64,000 nucleotides of DNA from NCBI RefSeq assembly GCF_902459465.1, contig NC_047073.1, forward strand, positions 13,066,444 through 13,130,443, read 5' to 3'. Positions within the stretch are counted from its first letter, which is position 1, and each line of letters starts with the position of its first letter. Below the pieces are notes generated by a model. It did no database searches. It was not told the DNA's origin and saw nothing but the letters and a program-made list of their open reading frames with translations. Position numbers and translations under genes: made by a program. This stretch comes from Asterias rubens (Eukaryota; Echinodermata; Asteroidea; Forcipulatida; Asteriidae). Shown here one piece after another: positions 33,019 through 44,200 of the stretch.

Positions 33019-35724
33019 TCACAGGACAGTATGGGGCTTGAAAAGTCCAATGATAACTGGGGGTGGATCCTCTCTCGTTGTAAAACCAGGCCTACTTCAT
33101 CTTTGAACATGTTGAAAGGGCAAGGCCATTTCCATTAGAAAATCTTAAAGTCGGGTGGAAACTTTTAAAGGGCACAAAGGCCAAGACCAGTAATTCCAGA
33201 CCTGCCAGTGCATTTTGAAGCTACCCCAGACCACAGCAGTTTTTGAAACAAGGCATGTAGGCATAATAGGTTTATTTTCATTCATGACAATGCTAGTAGT
33301 GAAACACGACATCAAAATCCACTTGACCTCCCATAAATTAACTTTCATGTGTACCACTGCAGAATATAAGTTGTTTTATCACTTTATAGTACTTTCACAT
33401 TTTCGAAAAGGATTCTTCCTTGGTTGGTTTAAACGTAAACATTGCATACAACAACCATCTAAGCTATGTACGTACTTCACTATACTCGATTTTATTCTGA
33501 GAAGTCTCCCAAACATCAGATAAATCTACTCCGCAGTACTCCGCAGTAGTAGATTTTAAAAAAGACAGATCTCTAAAGAACAAACTCTACCTGGCAAGTA
33601 GATGCACACATGGTGTTACCGCTAACCAAATTTAAATTGGTACCTCACCATGCAATACCTCAAATCATATGGGCAACTACAGCTAAATTAATTACACACA
33701 AGGTAAAAGTTTGGTTTGTATTTTTGATAGGCCTAACTGTTGTAAAATAAAAAAGTATGAACTTTGGTTTTATGAAAAGAAAAACAAGGTACTCAAAGAA
33801 TTTCTGAACGGGTGTTGTTTCATGGTCTTTCTTATTAAGGGTGTGTTGTATTCAATGTCATTTTCCACCACAAACCTTGTATGAAGTCATGACATATATT
33901 TTCTACATTCATCCTCTTTTTAGTCAGGGCCCATCTTTATTTTGGTGCTTTATTATTTACAATGCTAGTTTGCATTTCTGCTAACCACATTTGATCCGAG
34001 TTGTTTGCTCAGCAGAAATTAAGAGAGTATCTATTCTGGCACTCACAAATAAAAATAACTTTTGGCTGGGAATGTCTGTGAAACCTGTAATCAACACAAT
34101 TTCATGTGTGGTACATTGCACAAGTCAAATGTCACTTGGCACAGAAATGGGCACAACTGACTGGTGTAATCTTTCAAATGATGTTCAAATGTTGAATAGT
34201 TTTGAATATGCTTGGTTTTGTGTGAAATTTTAATCAAATTTGTGTGCAAATTTACTGTAAATGTGTTTTGTTTTGCATTATGTACAAACCAGCAATTAAT
34301 TATTGATTCTTTCATACATGTAGTATTACATATTGCTTTTACACTGACTATTCATTACATTTTGTGTTAAGTACTGTTGAGTGTTAACAACAATATAAGC
34401 ATTGCCAATTTACCATTATATTCAATTCAAACCCTTTTCTTTCAGCACAGAAGTATCTTTAACGGTTTCATAGTTTTCATAACCGTGTCCAAAATGTTTT
34501 AATTTGAAAAATTTGTAGTCCGAGACAAATTGCTTCTTGCATCATTGATAATCAGTATGATTCAAGTTGACACAACACCTGTAGGAAGCTGGGGGGTTTT
34601 TTTTGTGTGGACTGGTGGATTCATAGTTGGAGAACACATACAATATTTTGACCAATACTAGCACAGAAGAAAAAACAAATTATATAGAATTTATAAACAG
34701 AATTTCCTTTGGAGAGGAAAAGCTTAAAAGTACACAAAGTATCTTTAAATGTCCTTCCTCCATGGTCTGTGAGGAAATATTTACATGTCGGATTTGTTTC
34801 AGTGTGTATAAACTGCTACTTGCCATGTGGGATACATGTATATTATCAAGTGTATCTTGAATAAAATTGAAAGTGCGTCAGTACTTACTGCCATATGAAA
34901 AGTGTTGTTTCTAGTACCCTAATCATTGTTTTGTGTTTCTTTATGGTGTCTCACATTCACTTAAAGCATGTACAACATTTGTAACAGTCAAAGAACATTA
35001 TTCACATTTTATGTGACCCAACATAAGCATGAAAAACGAAATCTGTGATAGTTCAAGCTCAATCGGTCATCAGAGTCCAAGAAAGAAAAAACCTGAACTG
35101 TCTGTTTTAACAGTTTTCAAACATCAGGTTTGGTCACATTGGACCCAAACTGTGGTTTTACTCATTTCTCAAAAACTAAAACATTTCAGGAAAAAATGTT
35201 TCACAAGAGGACTTTTTCACCATGACTATATTTATATCACTTAAATTACACGAACATGTTTTTGTATATCTGTGAACTTTTGGTACTTTGATCTCATCGA
35301 TTTTATGCAAACCATTCAAAGACAAATTCAAACATTTTATATTTATTTTTAAGTATACTGCAATAATAGAGTTAAATAACAAACCAAATAATGACTAAAT
35401 CAGAATTACACTTTCTGTTAAATTCATCAATTATTTTATTTACAAGAGGAAAATAAGGGTTTTCCAGAGAGACACATTCAGTTCGTCTGACTTTCACTGA
35501 AATCAGACGCTCCACTGTTATGCAATAACTTCACATCATCTCTTTAAAATTTCTCCCAAACAAACTGCAAAGTTTCTATATGATAAGAGAGCCAGTTTTA
35601 GTTTTGATTACTTTTAAATTCTTCCCTTCATGTGCCACTTGTTATGGGGAAGAAAAAAGATTCTTGACTGGATGCTTTGTGAAAAAAAAAATTCTTCTTA
35701 TTGGCTTTTTATCACCTTGAGCCC

Positions 35725-36260
35725 TGGGCCCAATTTCATAACGCCTCTAAACACAAAAACTTGCTTAGCACCAAAAACCTTTGCTTTGCAAAAATAGGTT
35801 ACCAGCCAAAATACAAACAGTAACCATTGTTGTGACTGGTGCCCCGTTCTTTTCTTGCTCGGCCTAGAAAATTGCTAAGCAACATTTTCTGCTTAACTGT
35901 TTAGCAGAAAATGTTGCTTAGCAATTTTCTAAAACAGCTTAATGAAATTGGATACAGGCAACAATTCCATAAAGCTGTTCAGTACAATAAATCTCTTAGC
36001 ACACACAAATTATTGCTGAATTAAAATGGGGACCAGCCAAATACCATAAGATTGCTTGTGACTGGTTTGCTGCTAACTTTTGTCAGTACAACAAGTTCCT
36101 GCTTAATAATGGTTTGTGAAGTTGGCCGATGGGTATATTTCACAAAGAGCTATTGATTGATCTTAACTGTGTATCAATCTGAATTTCTAAGCAAAATGTT
36201 GTCACAAAACAAATCACTACACTGACAACTGCTTTGTGAAATCTACACTGACAACTGCTT
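35725..36260. mobile_element. cluster of degenerate MITE family R3 copies
   Basis: Two or three adjacent copies. GGGCCCAATTTCATAACG...CTTAATGAAATTGG covers 35726-35955, AACAATTCCATAAAGCTG...GAAGTTGGCC covers about 35958-36126, and a third weak copy runs to about 36255. Each has TTGTGACTGGT-type or GCTTAGCA-type words inside. Confidence 0.65.
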
Positions 36261-37072
36261 TGTGTAATCAAGCTCTGGTCTCAAGAAAGTAAACAAAACT
36301 TGGAGAAATGACTCAAGTATTATACTATTAACAAATCATGCATGTGTGTAGAAAGCGTCTCAAAAGTCCGAACAGTAGAACTAATTGGATCAGTTAGTAA
36401 TTTCTACAGCAGGCATATGTGGACTGGTCTGTTAGATCGCCTGAACATTTTATTGGAATGTTCAAAATGCTCTGCTAATAATCACATGAGTAGGGTTGTT
36501 CTCATAGTTCAGAACAATGCAGCAGTTCAGCAGAACGTCCTAGCACTCTACTAAATTGCAGACGTATGCCTTAGGGATCAGTCCTTTCGTGCCTAGAACA
36601 TGTCTGACTTTCAAGACGCTCCTAAAGCAAAAAACATAATGAAATTGCATACTGAAAATGTAACCCTTCAGAGACCAAAATAATATCAGAACAATTTTCG
36701 CTATGTAGTCGTACTTAAAGAATGGTTGTCACTCTTGGTTTGGGAACATTTCAATTGAGATCAAATATCCCAAAACATTATCAACTGTAGTTAATGCACC
36801 ATACCTTAGGAGATGGTAGGGGGCAGACCTTGAACAACATGGAGGCCATAGCCTCTGTTACCTTGGTCTTGGCCTTAATTCCTCATAGAATTTTAAGATT
36901 TTCAAATGGAAGTACTCTTTGCAAAATAAAAATGGCCTCGCCTTCTCAAAGATGAAATTCCAGGCCTGGAAGAGGTTGGTCCTCGACTAAGGTTTACACT
37001 CTTGATGTCAAGGGCTGCTAAATGTTCAAACAAGCTGATTCTATTGCATGTCTCTGAAAGGTTACTAAAACC

Positions 37073-37215
37073 CGGTCCGTACTTCCTGCGAATGCAAATG
37101 CGATACGAATGTTGACATCACAAATTCGCAACAACTTATTCGCAGCAGTTGAAACGTGCTCAATTGCTGCGAAACGTTTGCTGCGAAAACAGCCATGTGA
37201 CTGGAAGTACGAACT
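37073..37215. mobile_element. foldback element R6, copy 1
   Basis: CCCGGTCCGTACTTCCTGCG faces TGGAAGTACGAACTGGGCG. The inner part holds TTGACATCACAAATTCGCAA and TGCTGCGAAA words. Copy 2 lies in SARAF intron 2 at 42138-42323. Confidence 0.75.
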
Positions 37216-37263
37216 GGGCGTCACTTTATGCGACAAATATCTTCAACATAAATATATCATCTC

Positions 37264-37269
37264 TTTATT
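37264..37269 (-). terminator. AATAAA overlapping the NDUFA11 stop codon
   Basis: On the minus strand the end of the gene reads ACATACTAATAAAGAG, so the hexamer shares two bases with the TAA stop. If it is the signal used, the 3'UTR is only about 15-30 bases. I see no better hexamer immediately downstream. Confidence 0.5.
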
Positions 37270-40150
37270 AGTATGTTGGTTTGGGGACGACAGGACCCCA
37301 TCCTTGCCTATGCCATAATTTGGAGAATGCCGCCAGGGAGCCCAAACCAACACAAGCTCCTGATCCAATGGGGTAACTGTGAGCTGTGAAAGGTAAAACA
37401 AAAATAAAGAAATTTTAAAGTCATCTTTAAAATGTCAAGGCATGAGACATTTTCGTGATTTATAGTGTGTCATGATGGCGGAGGCCAGAGTGGACATTTT
37501 TCTGGGGGGTATAATTGGGTACCTGGCAGGCCGCGCCATATACTACCAAGGGAACTTACAAAAAAATGTAATGGTGGCCCAATGACCATTGACATAAGAG
37601 GACTGGATTGCAGGCCAGTTTTTTGTTAGCGTCCAGCCAGTCACTCAAGACCCTACAATGCCCGCAGTCTTGTGTTTATTGCAAAATTTCTGGTTCACAT
37701 AGCGAGCAATCTTGTTTACAGGTTTTCTAAGGCTTGCCAGCAATGATGGTTAAGTTCACTTTTGAGGCACCCCCCATTGGACTTTTCTTTTAGGTACCAC
37801 AACTTTTCTGCATTAAATCCAATGGGGGATGTCAGTAAACTAACAGGCTGATAGAGGTCATGGAAGACTTCCACATAGCCATGGTGTCTTATCAGGGTCG
37901 CTAAAATTTGAACAGCTCTGCCCTGTAAACCTACCGCGACTATGCTGTAAAACTCTCTGCAAACGAACATCAGAGAATATAAGTTTAGGTGGGACTGCAC
38001 GGTAGATTTACACAAAAGCCAGTCTTGGAAACTTTCCGCATTGCAGCGGGAAAAAACTGTCCAGTGGGAACAGGTCTTTAGTTTCATTACCATAAAATAT
38101 ACTTACTCTTAGCTCCAAGCATGACTCCTGACAAGCATCCACCGATGAAATAATTGTACAGGTCATCTTTTCCTCTTACAGATGCTGATATAGTAGTTCC
38201 TGCTCCAAAAACTGCGCCCATCATGGCTAGATAAGAGAAAACAAACAATGAATGATCAGTGAAACAACCTCATACCAACTGATAGATGTAAAAAAATTCC
38301 TAAAATTTTGTACATTTTTGCATCAGAGATAAATAATAATTTGTATTTTACCCTAACACTGACGAGTGTTATGCACTGTATCCTCAGTAATTTATACCAA
38401 GTTCTACGAAAACAATCTACAGGCGAATCACTCGAGTTGAACTCGAACCCACAACCTTTGCATTGATAGAACAGATGTCTTACCACTAGACCACCGAGCT
38501 AGCCTGATGGCTACACTTTGTATCATAGCTGCAGGTACTGCAATGCAACAGTTTAGTAGATGTTAACTAATGCACAGTCACACTCAGTTAATACTCAGTG
38601 AAAAGTTTAGTTTACTGAGTATGGAAGCTGCTAGGTGTTTTTTTTTTTATTTATTTTTTTTTAATAACTACAAGCTATAGACGATGTGACCTATGTTTAC
38701 ATTCAAAACGCCCTCTGTTGATAAAACACTGAATACGTCATGTTTCGCCGGGCAAAAAGCTAGCTGGCTGTGCGCCCAAATCATGTTATGGTTTTCGAGT
38801 GATGTCAGAGGTCACATCGTCTATACAAAACCAAAACCCACTATCCATCATTGATGTCATAGGCCAAGACTACCACTTCATCTTCAAAGTGAAACAGTAC
38901 CAGACTCTAATATGTAGTATTTACCGAATGTTGCTGTGTGGGTAAGGGACCTTCCTACTGCTTCTCCGAATGTCTTAGGGAAGAACATAACAAGATTCGT
39001 TCCCGAGTAGGCGATACCTGGAACAAAAAAATTATAAAGTGTTGAGCATATTGAGATGTAACAAAACGGGGGATGCGGCAGAAAAACAACAGTAAATACT
39101 GTGCAGAAAATTTCATTTTTTGAAGATGTTTTTTCAATTCCACTCAACAAAAAGTCAATGTATATTTGAGTGTGTGGGGAAAGTTTTGGTTGTGTAGTAC
39201 AAAGGAAACTTCAGTTATTGGTGGCTAACGGTCGTAAAACTTTCATTGGTCGACCAATAACGATAAAAGTAACTGGGTCTACCATAAAACAACGTCATCA
39301 TGAATTGATGGATGTCAGACAACTCGTCCGTCGGACAATTTGACGATTCGAACAACTCGACGGTTGAGACAGCTCAACCGTTCGGACAAATCAACGGTTC
39401 AGACGACTCGACTAGTTGAGACAACTCGACGGATGGCCAAGACAAGTCAACGGTTGAACGGACCTCCGTTACAGACATGTTAACACAAATTTCCCGTAAA
39501 TCTTAACCTTAACCCTAACTCTAACCCAAACCCTAACCCTAGGCTTACCCCAACCCTAACCCTAACCTACCCTAACCCATCCCCCTTTCCCGACCCTCTG
39601 CACGCCCCGTGATGAGGCCCCGTCACGGCCATTTGTCGGCTTGTCTTGGTCCTAAGTCAAGTTGTCCGACAGTTGAAAAAAACATCCGTTGAGTTGGCCG
39701 AACGGTCGAGCTGTCTCGTCGGTCAATTGGCACCTATCCATATCATGCTTATTATATACAAAAATAAAAATATCATTCATCAAAATTTTAAATACAAATA
39801 CAATTAATTATTAATATAATAGGCCTATAGGCCTATATCAATAATAATTTATAAACACAATTAACAACACTGCCCTGAGTGTCACTGTCACAACTTGAGA
39901 TCAATGTACGTTATAAATTAATTCTAAATTAGAATATTAAGCACAAATTCTATGAAACTCTAATAGAAGAGTAAAACTTAGGCCTATTATAATTTATTTA
40001 TAATAAAAAAAGTTAAAGTTTGTTATTTTTATTAAACTTTAAAAAAATACTAAAAATGTTTTTACCTGCAGCACCGCCTACAGCCGTCGTGTTCAAAACA
40101 TTCCTGATCGGTTCTTTGCCGTCCAAGTTATCTATGCGAGCAATACCCAT
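37268..40150 (-). CDS. NDUFA11: NDUFA11 (complex I subunit B14.7)
   Basis: Four exons on the minus strand, in transcript order 40150-40066, 39017-38925, 38226-38107 and 37383-37268. Every intron is phase 1 with GT/AG ends. The product is 137 residues; human NDUFA11 has 141. Exon 3 reads [20 protein letters not shown] then [16 protein letters not shown], matching human GAVFGLTTCISAHVR...NYFLGGCAGGLTLGAR. Exon 4 reads [20 protein letters not shown] and ends [11 protein letters not shown], matching [20 protein letters not shown]...GWEVFAKPKV. The family belongs to the Tim17/22/23-like fold, spans the inner mitochondrial membrane about four times and is an accessory subunit that stabilises the complex I membrane arm. 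The start is the only ATG in frame before exon 1. No defect seen. Confidence 0.95.
38415..38512 (-). mobile_element. tRNA-like SINE head in NDUFA11 intron 2
   Basis: On the minus strand: box A-like TAGCTCGGTGGTCTAGTGGT, then box B GGTTCGAGTTC about 50 bases later. It resembles a decayed tRNA. Other B-box-bearing fragments lie at 48950-49040, 57140-57260, 58645-58770 and 61565-61625. Confidence 0.65.
39310..39740. repeat. interstitial telomere-like tract flanked by inverted 17-bp repeats, NDUFA11 intron 1
   Basis: The centre (about 39504-39575) is a degenerate (CCCTAA)n array with several exact CCCTAACCCTAACC stretches. To its left (39318-39460) are about eight units near GACAACTCGACGGTTGA. 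To its right (39640-39730) the same words appear in inverted sense (AAGTTGTCCGACAGTTG, GGCCGAACGGTCGAGCTGTC). The vertebrate and echinoderm telomere repeat is TTAGGG, so this is an interstitial telomeric sequence. Confidence 0.8.
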
Positions 40151-41246
40151 CCTTTATTCAATAAACTGATAAAAACGATGGTTTTTCAGGGTACAAATTG
40201 AAGAGACACTACCCCAAGTCATTCGCTGCATGCGAAACAGTCGGTGCAATGGAGGTCAACATTTAACCTTTGAACTTTTTGACCTCGATATTTCAGGGCG
40301 CAATGTTTATCACGAAACGGAACTGTTTTTTGTTCCAAACCTTTGTTTTCTCACGTTTTAGCTATAAATGAGGGGAAATAACGCTAAAGATAATTGTATT
40401 TATGCTTCATGGCATGTTTTGGGGATAAAAATATACTTAAAAATACGTTTTGTGATTCATGCATGATCTATGAAACTACTTTTTGTAGCCTGTTTTGAGT
40501 GTAGGTCTATTTAATTTGAAGCTGTTGTACGGCTCTATCCTGTGTACATTTTCAATGCATCGTCGAGTAAACAGCGTAGGGTGGCCTGAAAAAGAGGTCG
40601 AAAAGCTGAATTTTCGTCGCTCAAATAACAACTAAAAACGGCGTAAGTCAATGACATTGCATGAAATTTAAAGTGTTCAGTGAACAAACTTATTTCTCCT
40701 TTTTTAATTACAGAACCAGTAAATTCAGACAAATTCTAAGTGCAATTTAGTGAGCGCACACACAAATCTTGTGCTGTGGATGTGTAGACAATAACACAAA
40801 ATAATTTCATCAGGATTAAAAGTCTGTTTGATAAGTCACAAGGGTTGAATAGATCTTATGTATCAATGGGTATTTAAGGGACAGCTTTCATCATGTTCAT
40901 GGCCTTTGTGTATGGTCAACTCTCTGTGGATGACTGGATCATCAGGCCTGTGATATAGATATTTCGTCATTGTTATTTTTAGCTAAATAAAAAAAAGCTA
41001 AGGCCACATCATCCTTGTTTACACCAGAGATAGTATATAAACTTACTCCAATGTCAGATTTTCATTTACAACATAAAGCTAATAATAAAGGTCATACATT
41101 TCCAGGGCAAGACTAGTTTAGTGGAAATCATTTACGATTTTGTGAAAACTCGCAAGCAAAACTAGGCTTCATTTATTATATTTTTGTGTATGATTTTATA
41201 AATAAATTCAAAGTTCAACCTTGTATTATTTGTACCCAGGACCAAG
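40151..41246. promoter_or_regulatory. shared divergent intergenic region of NDUFA11 and SARAF
   Basis: The start codons of NDUFA11 (minus, 40150) and SARAF (plus, 41247) are 1.1 kb apart with no gene between. Their 5' ends and promoters must lie here unless a distant 5'UTR exon exists. I could not fix a TATA box or transcription start. The ORF at 40535-40732 has no recognisable motif. Confidence 0.45.
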
Positions 41247-44200
41247 ATGGCAATTTTAAGATGTTTACAAGTCCTTCTGTTGGGGATTTTTGTTAATGAT
41301 ATATCTGCAGCCTTTGGATTCGGTGGAGGTAAGTATAATTCATTAAACACCCTAAATTTTGACATTTTCATCTCCATGCAAAGGTGCAAATGTCAACATT
41401 TAAAAAAAAATAAGTATAGAGCGCAAGTTACTGGGTCTACCATGAGTGTATAATTTTCCTGTATATTTAATAATTTCTACTGTTTGACTGTTTGCCAAAG
41501 TCTTGTTTCTTTATGTAACATTCAATTCAACAATCTTACAACCAATCAAGCATGGCAGCGAACATGTCTAGTGTGTCATGTATTCCTGAAGAAGAAGTGT
41601 ATTGAAGGGCATTTTTTAAGATTGACTTAAAAATTTGACTCCCATAAATGGCCAACCGTGTTAGTTGACGAGGTAATAGGAAATCCAAGTGATACTCGTG
41701 TGGATCATTATATTCTACTTTTAAAATATCTTTCTAATCATATGCATTTTATACCAAACGGTAACAGAAATTTTTCAAAGACCAACTCGTCTGATCCAAG
41801 GCAACGTGTTCCTTTAATTTTATTGATGGTACTAGTAGTTTTCAAGTCTGATCTGTGATATACAAAGCGTTTGCAGATTAAAATCATATGCAAGTAAAAA
41901 CTCTCTAGGTGTTTCTTCAGTCGAATATGTGCTGTAGAAATACATCATCTTACATCAAAACAAAATTTGTATGTGATTTTATTTATTGTTTTGAAAAACA
42001 GAAGTACACCTTTCTTGTATTTGGGGGTTTTCTTTCAGGAAAGGACAAAGTCATATTAAATGATGTTAAAGTCCTGACACTGCGTGCTGATCACATGACC
42101 ACAGGTAGACGCAGCAGTCCAGTACCACAGGTAAGCGTAAAGCCCGGTTCATACTTCCTGGCGAACTCGAATGCGATACAAATTTTGACATCACAAATTC
42201 GCAACAAATAGTGCGCATCAGTTGACTAGTGCTTAACTCCTGCGAAACATTCGCTGCGAATACAGCCATGTGATGTCAAAATTTGCATCTCATTCACATT
42301 CAAGTCTGAACTCAACTGGGCTTAATGCAGATTGAAATGCGTGGGTGGGAAGCGGTGGAGGGATTAATTTGTTCTGGGGAGGTCATAAAAATGTGACGTT
42401 TTCATTCACCTTGAAAAATCTAGAGGATTACTTTGTATTGGTTAGTTTTATTATCCTGTAAGTTTAGTGGAGGAATACTTTGTTTTTTTATAGATTTGAT
42501 CACTTATTATTTTATTTTAATCTAGAGGTTTGATTGATTATTGGTTTTACCTGAGGTCAGCTGTAGGTCCCCTCGTTGTTTTGCCTATTTTCATTTAGTA
42601 ATGATTGAATTTAACAAACTTTTGTTTATTTTATTGTCAAGCCAAAGTTCTTTTGTTGGCCCCCTGGTTGGTTTGGATTGAATTTAAAAACATACATTGT
42701 TGGTTTTACTTTTTCAGTTGAAGTGCATTGGTGGATCAGCAGGTTGTTCAGCCTTCAAACCACAGGTTGTCCAGTGCCGTAATCAAGGTTCAGATGGCTA
42801 TGACATTCAGGTAAAGGGTGGGGTTGGTTTTTGTCTTTAAAGACACTGGACACTATTGGTAATTGTCAAAGACCAGTATCTCAGCATATATATAAAATAA
42901 CGACCCTGTGAAAATTTGAGCTTAATTGGTTGTCGAAGTTGCAAGATAATAATGAAAGAAGAAACACCCTTGTCACACAAAGTTTCAGATGGTTGATTTC
43001 GAGACCTCAAATTCTTAACCTGAGGTCTCGAAATCAAATTCGTGGAAAATTACTTTTTTCTCGAAAACTGCGTTACTTCAGCGGGAGCTGATCAACCTCC
43101 CCCTATTACTTGTTACCAAGTGAGGTTTTATGCTAATAATTATTTTGAGTAATTACCATTAGTGTCCACCGCTTTAAAGTTTGCCATGTGAACAACTTGG
43201 TCATGGGCGTGAATCCCACCTGAGTAATATGCCTGTGATTTGTTTTCACGGAGCTGGGGGTGTACTGAGTATACAGTGCTAGCACACATCGGTGTATGGA
43301 TAGAACAAAATTAATATTCTTAGTCCTTGATGCAAATTTCCATCTATTAAAACTTGCTTAACCTTTGAGAAAGACTCTGCTTGGGCCATAACATGGAGCC
43401 ATCAACAATGTGTTCCAAACAAAAACGGGTATAGATAAATCCAGGCGCGCACCGGGCGCACAGGTATTGAGCACCGCGCGCCACTGCTGCGGTGTCTTCA
43501 ATGCCTAGTTTGTGCACAAAAAGACACCGCAGTTGGTAATTTTTCAATAGAGGGCGCTACCAATTTTGTTTCTTCGGATTGGTCTATAATTAAAAAGCAT
43601 GGTACACACAAAGCAAAAAGTGTAAAAAAAAACTTATTATGGTTCTGCGAAAATGCACCCTGGCGTAACATAACGAAAACGAGCAGTATGATGTGAAGGG
43701 GTATACTAACTAGTCTTAGAAAGTCAGCACCTCCATTAAAAGTGCCGATACTTTCACCGTAACTTGTGCAGTGGTTACAGCCTAGGGAGATTATGCAAAG
43801 CCTCTGAAATATGATCATGAGCTTTAAATTGTGAATAAGGTAAATAAGACCTTGTGGAGTTGATGGGGGTTGCAAGGTTTCTTTTAGGTTACATTTGCAA
43901 ATAGTTAGAAGAAAAGAGTACTGGGGCGCTTCGTTGGCACGACCCAACACATGGGACATACTGCATTTCATCCCATCCAAAGGAGGCAAAAATAAAGGTT
44001 AAGTGTCTTGCTTAGGGAGACAACTGTCACAACCGCGACTCCAAACCCACACTCTGCTGATCAGAAACACCAGAGCTTGAGTCTGGTGCGCTTGATTCCT
44101 CGGACTTGGCACACCCTTAAATGGCAAATCAACAATCTTGTTGGACTTCTACTTGTTTACTGATGCTATTGTGTTGTTGCTTGGAATTTTACAGTGGGAG

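Larger units (their letters stand above)
32124..37260. other. long gene-free stretch between COA7 and NDUFA11
   Basis: It contains a tRNA-like SINE fragment at about 32500-32640 (GTGGGTGCGAATCCCACCC), the CCAAT repeat (32822-33018) and R3 relatives (35725-36260). A pair of related blocks with AAGGCCATTT / AAAATGGCC words lies at about 33100-33215 and 36830-36975. No ORF here shows a recognisable domain. Confidence 0.5.

Noticed and set aside
39504-39575. True telomere or chromosome end
   Set aside because: The tract is short and degenerate and lies inside an intron of an intact gene with unique sequence on both sides.
43498-43989. Reverse ORF of 163 codons inside SARAF intron 3
   Set aside because: It runs into a SINE copy and shows no known motif. 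It lies antisense to an intron of a well-supported gene.
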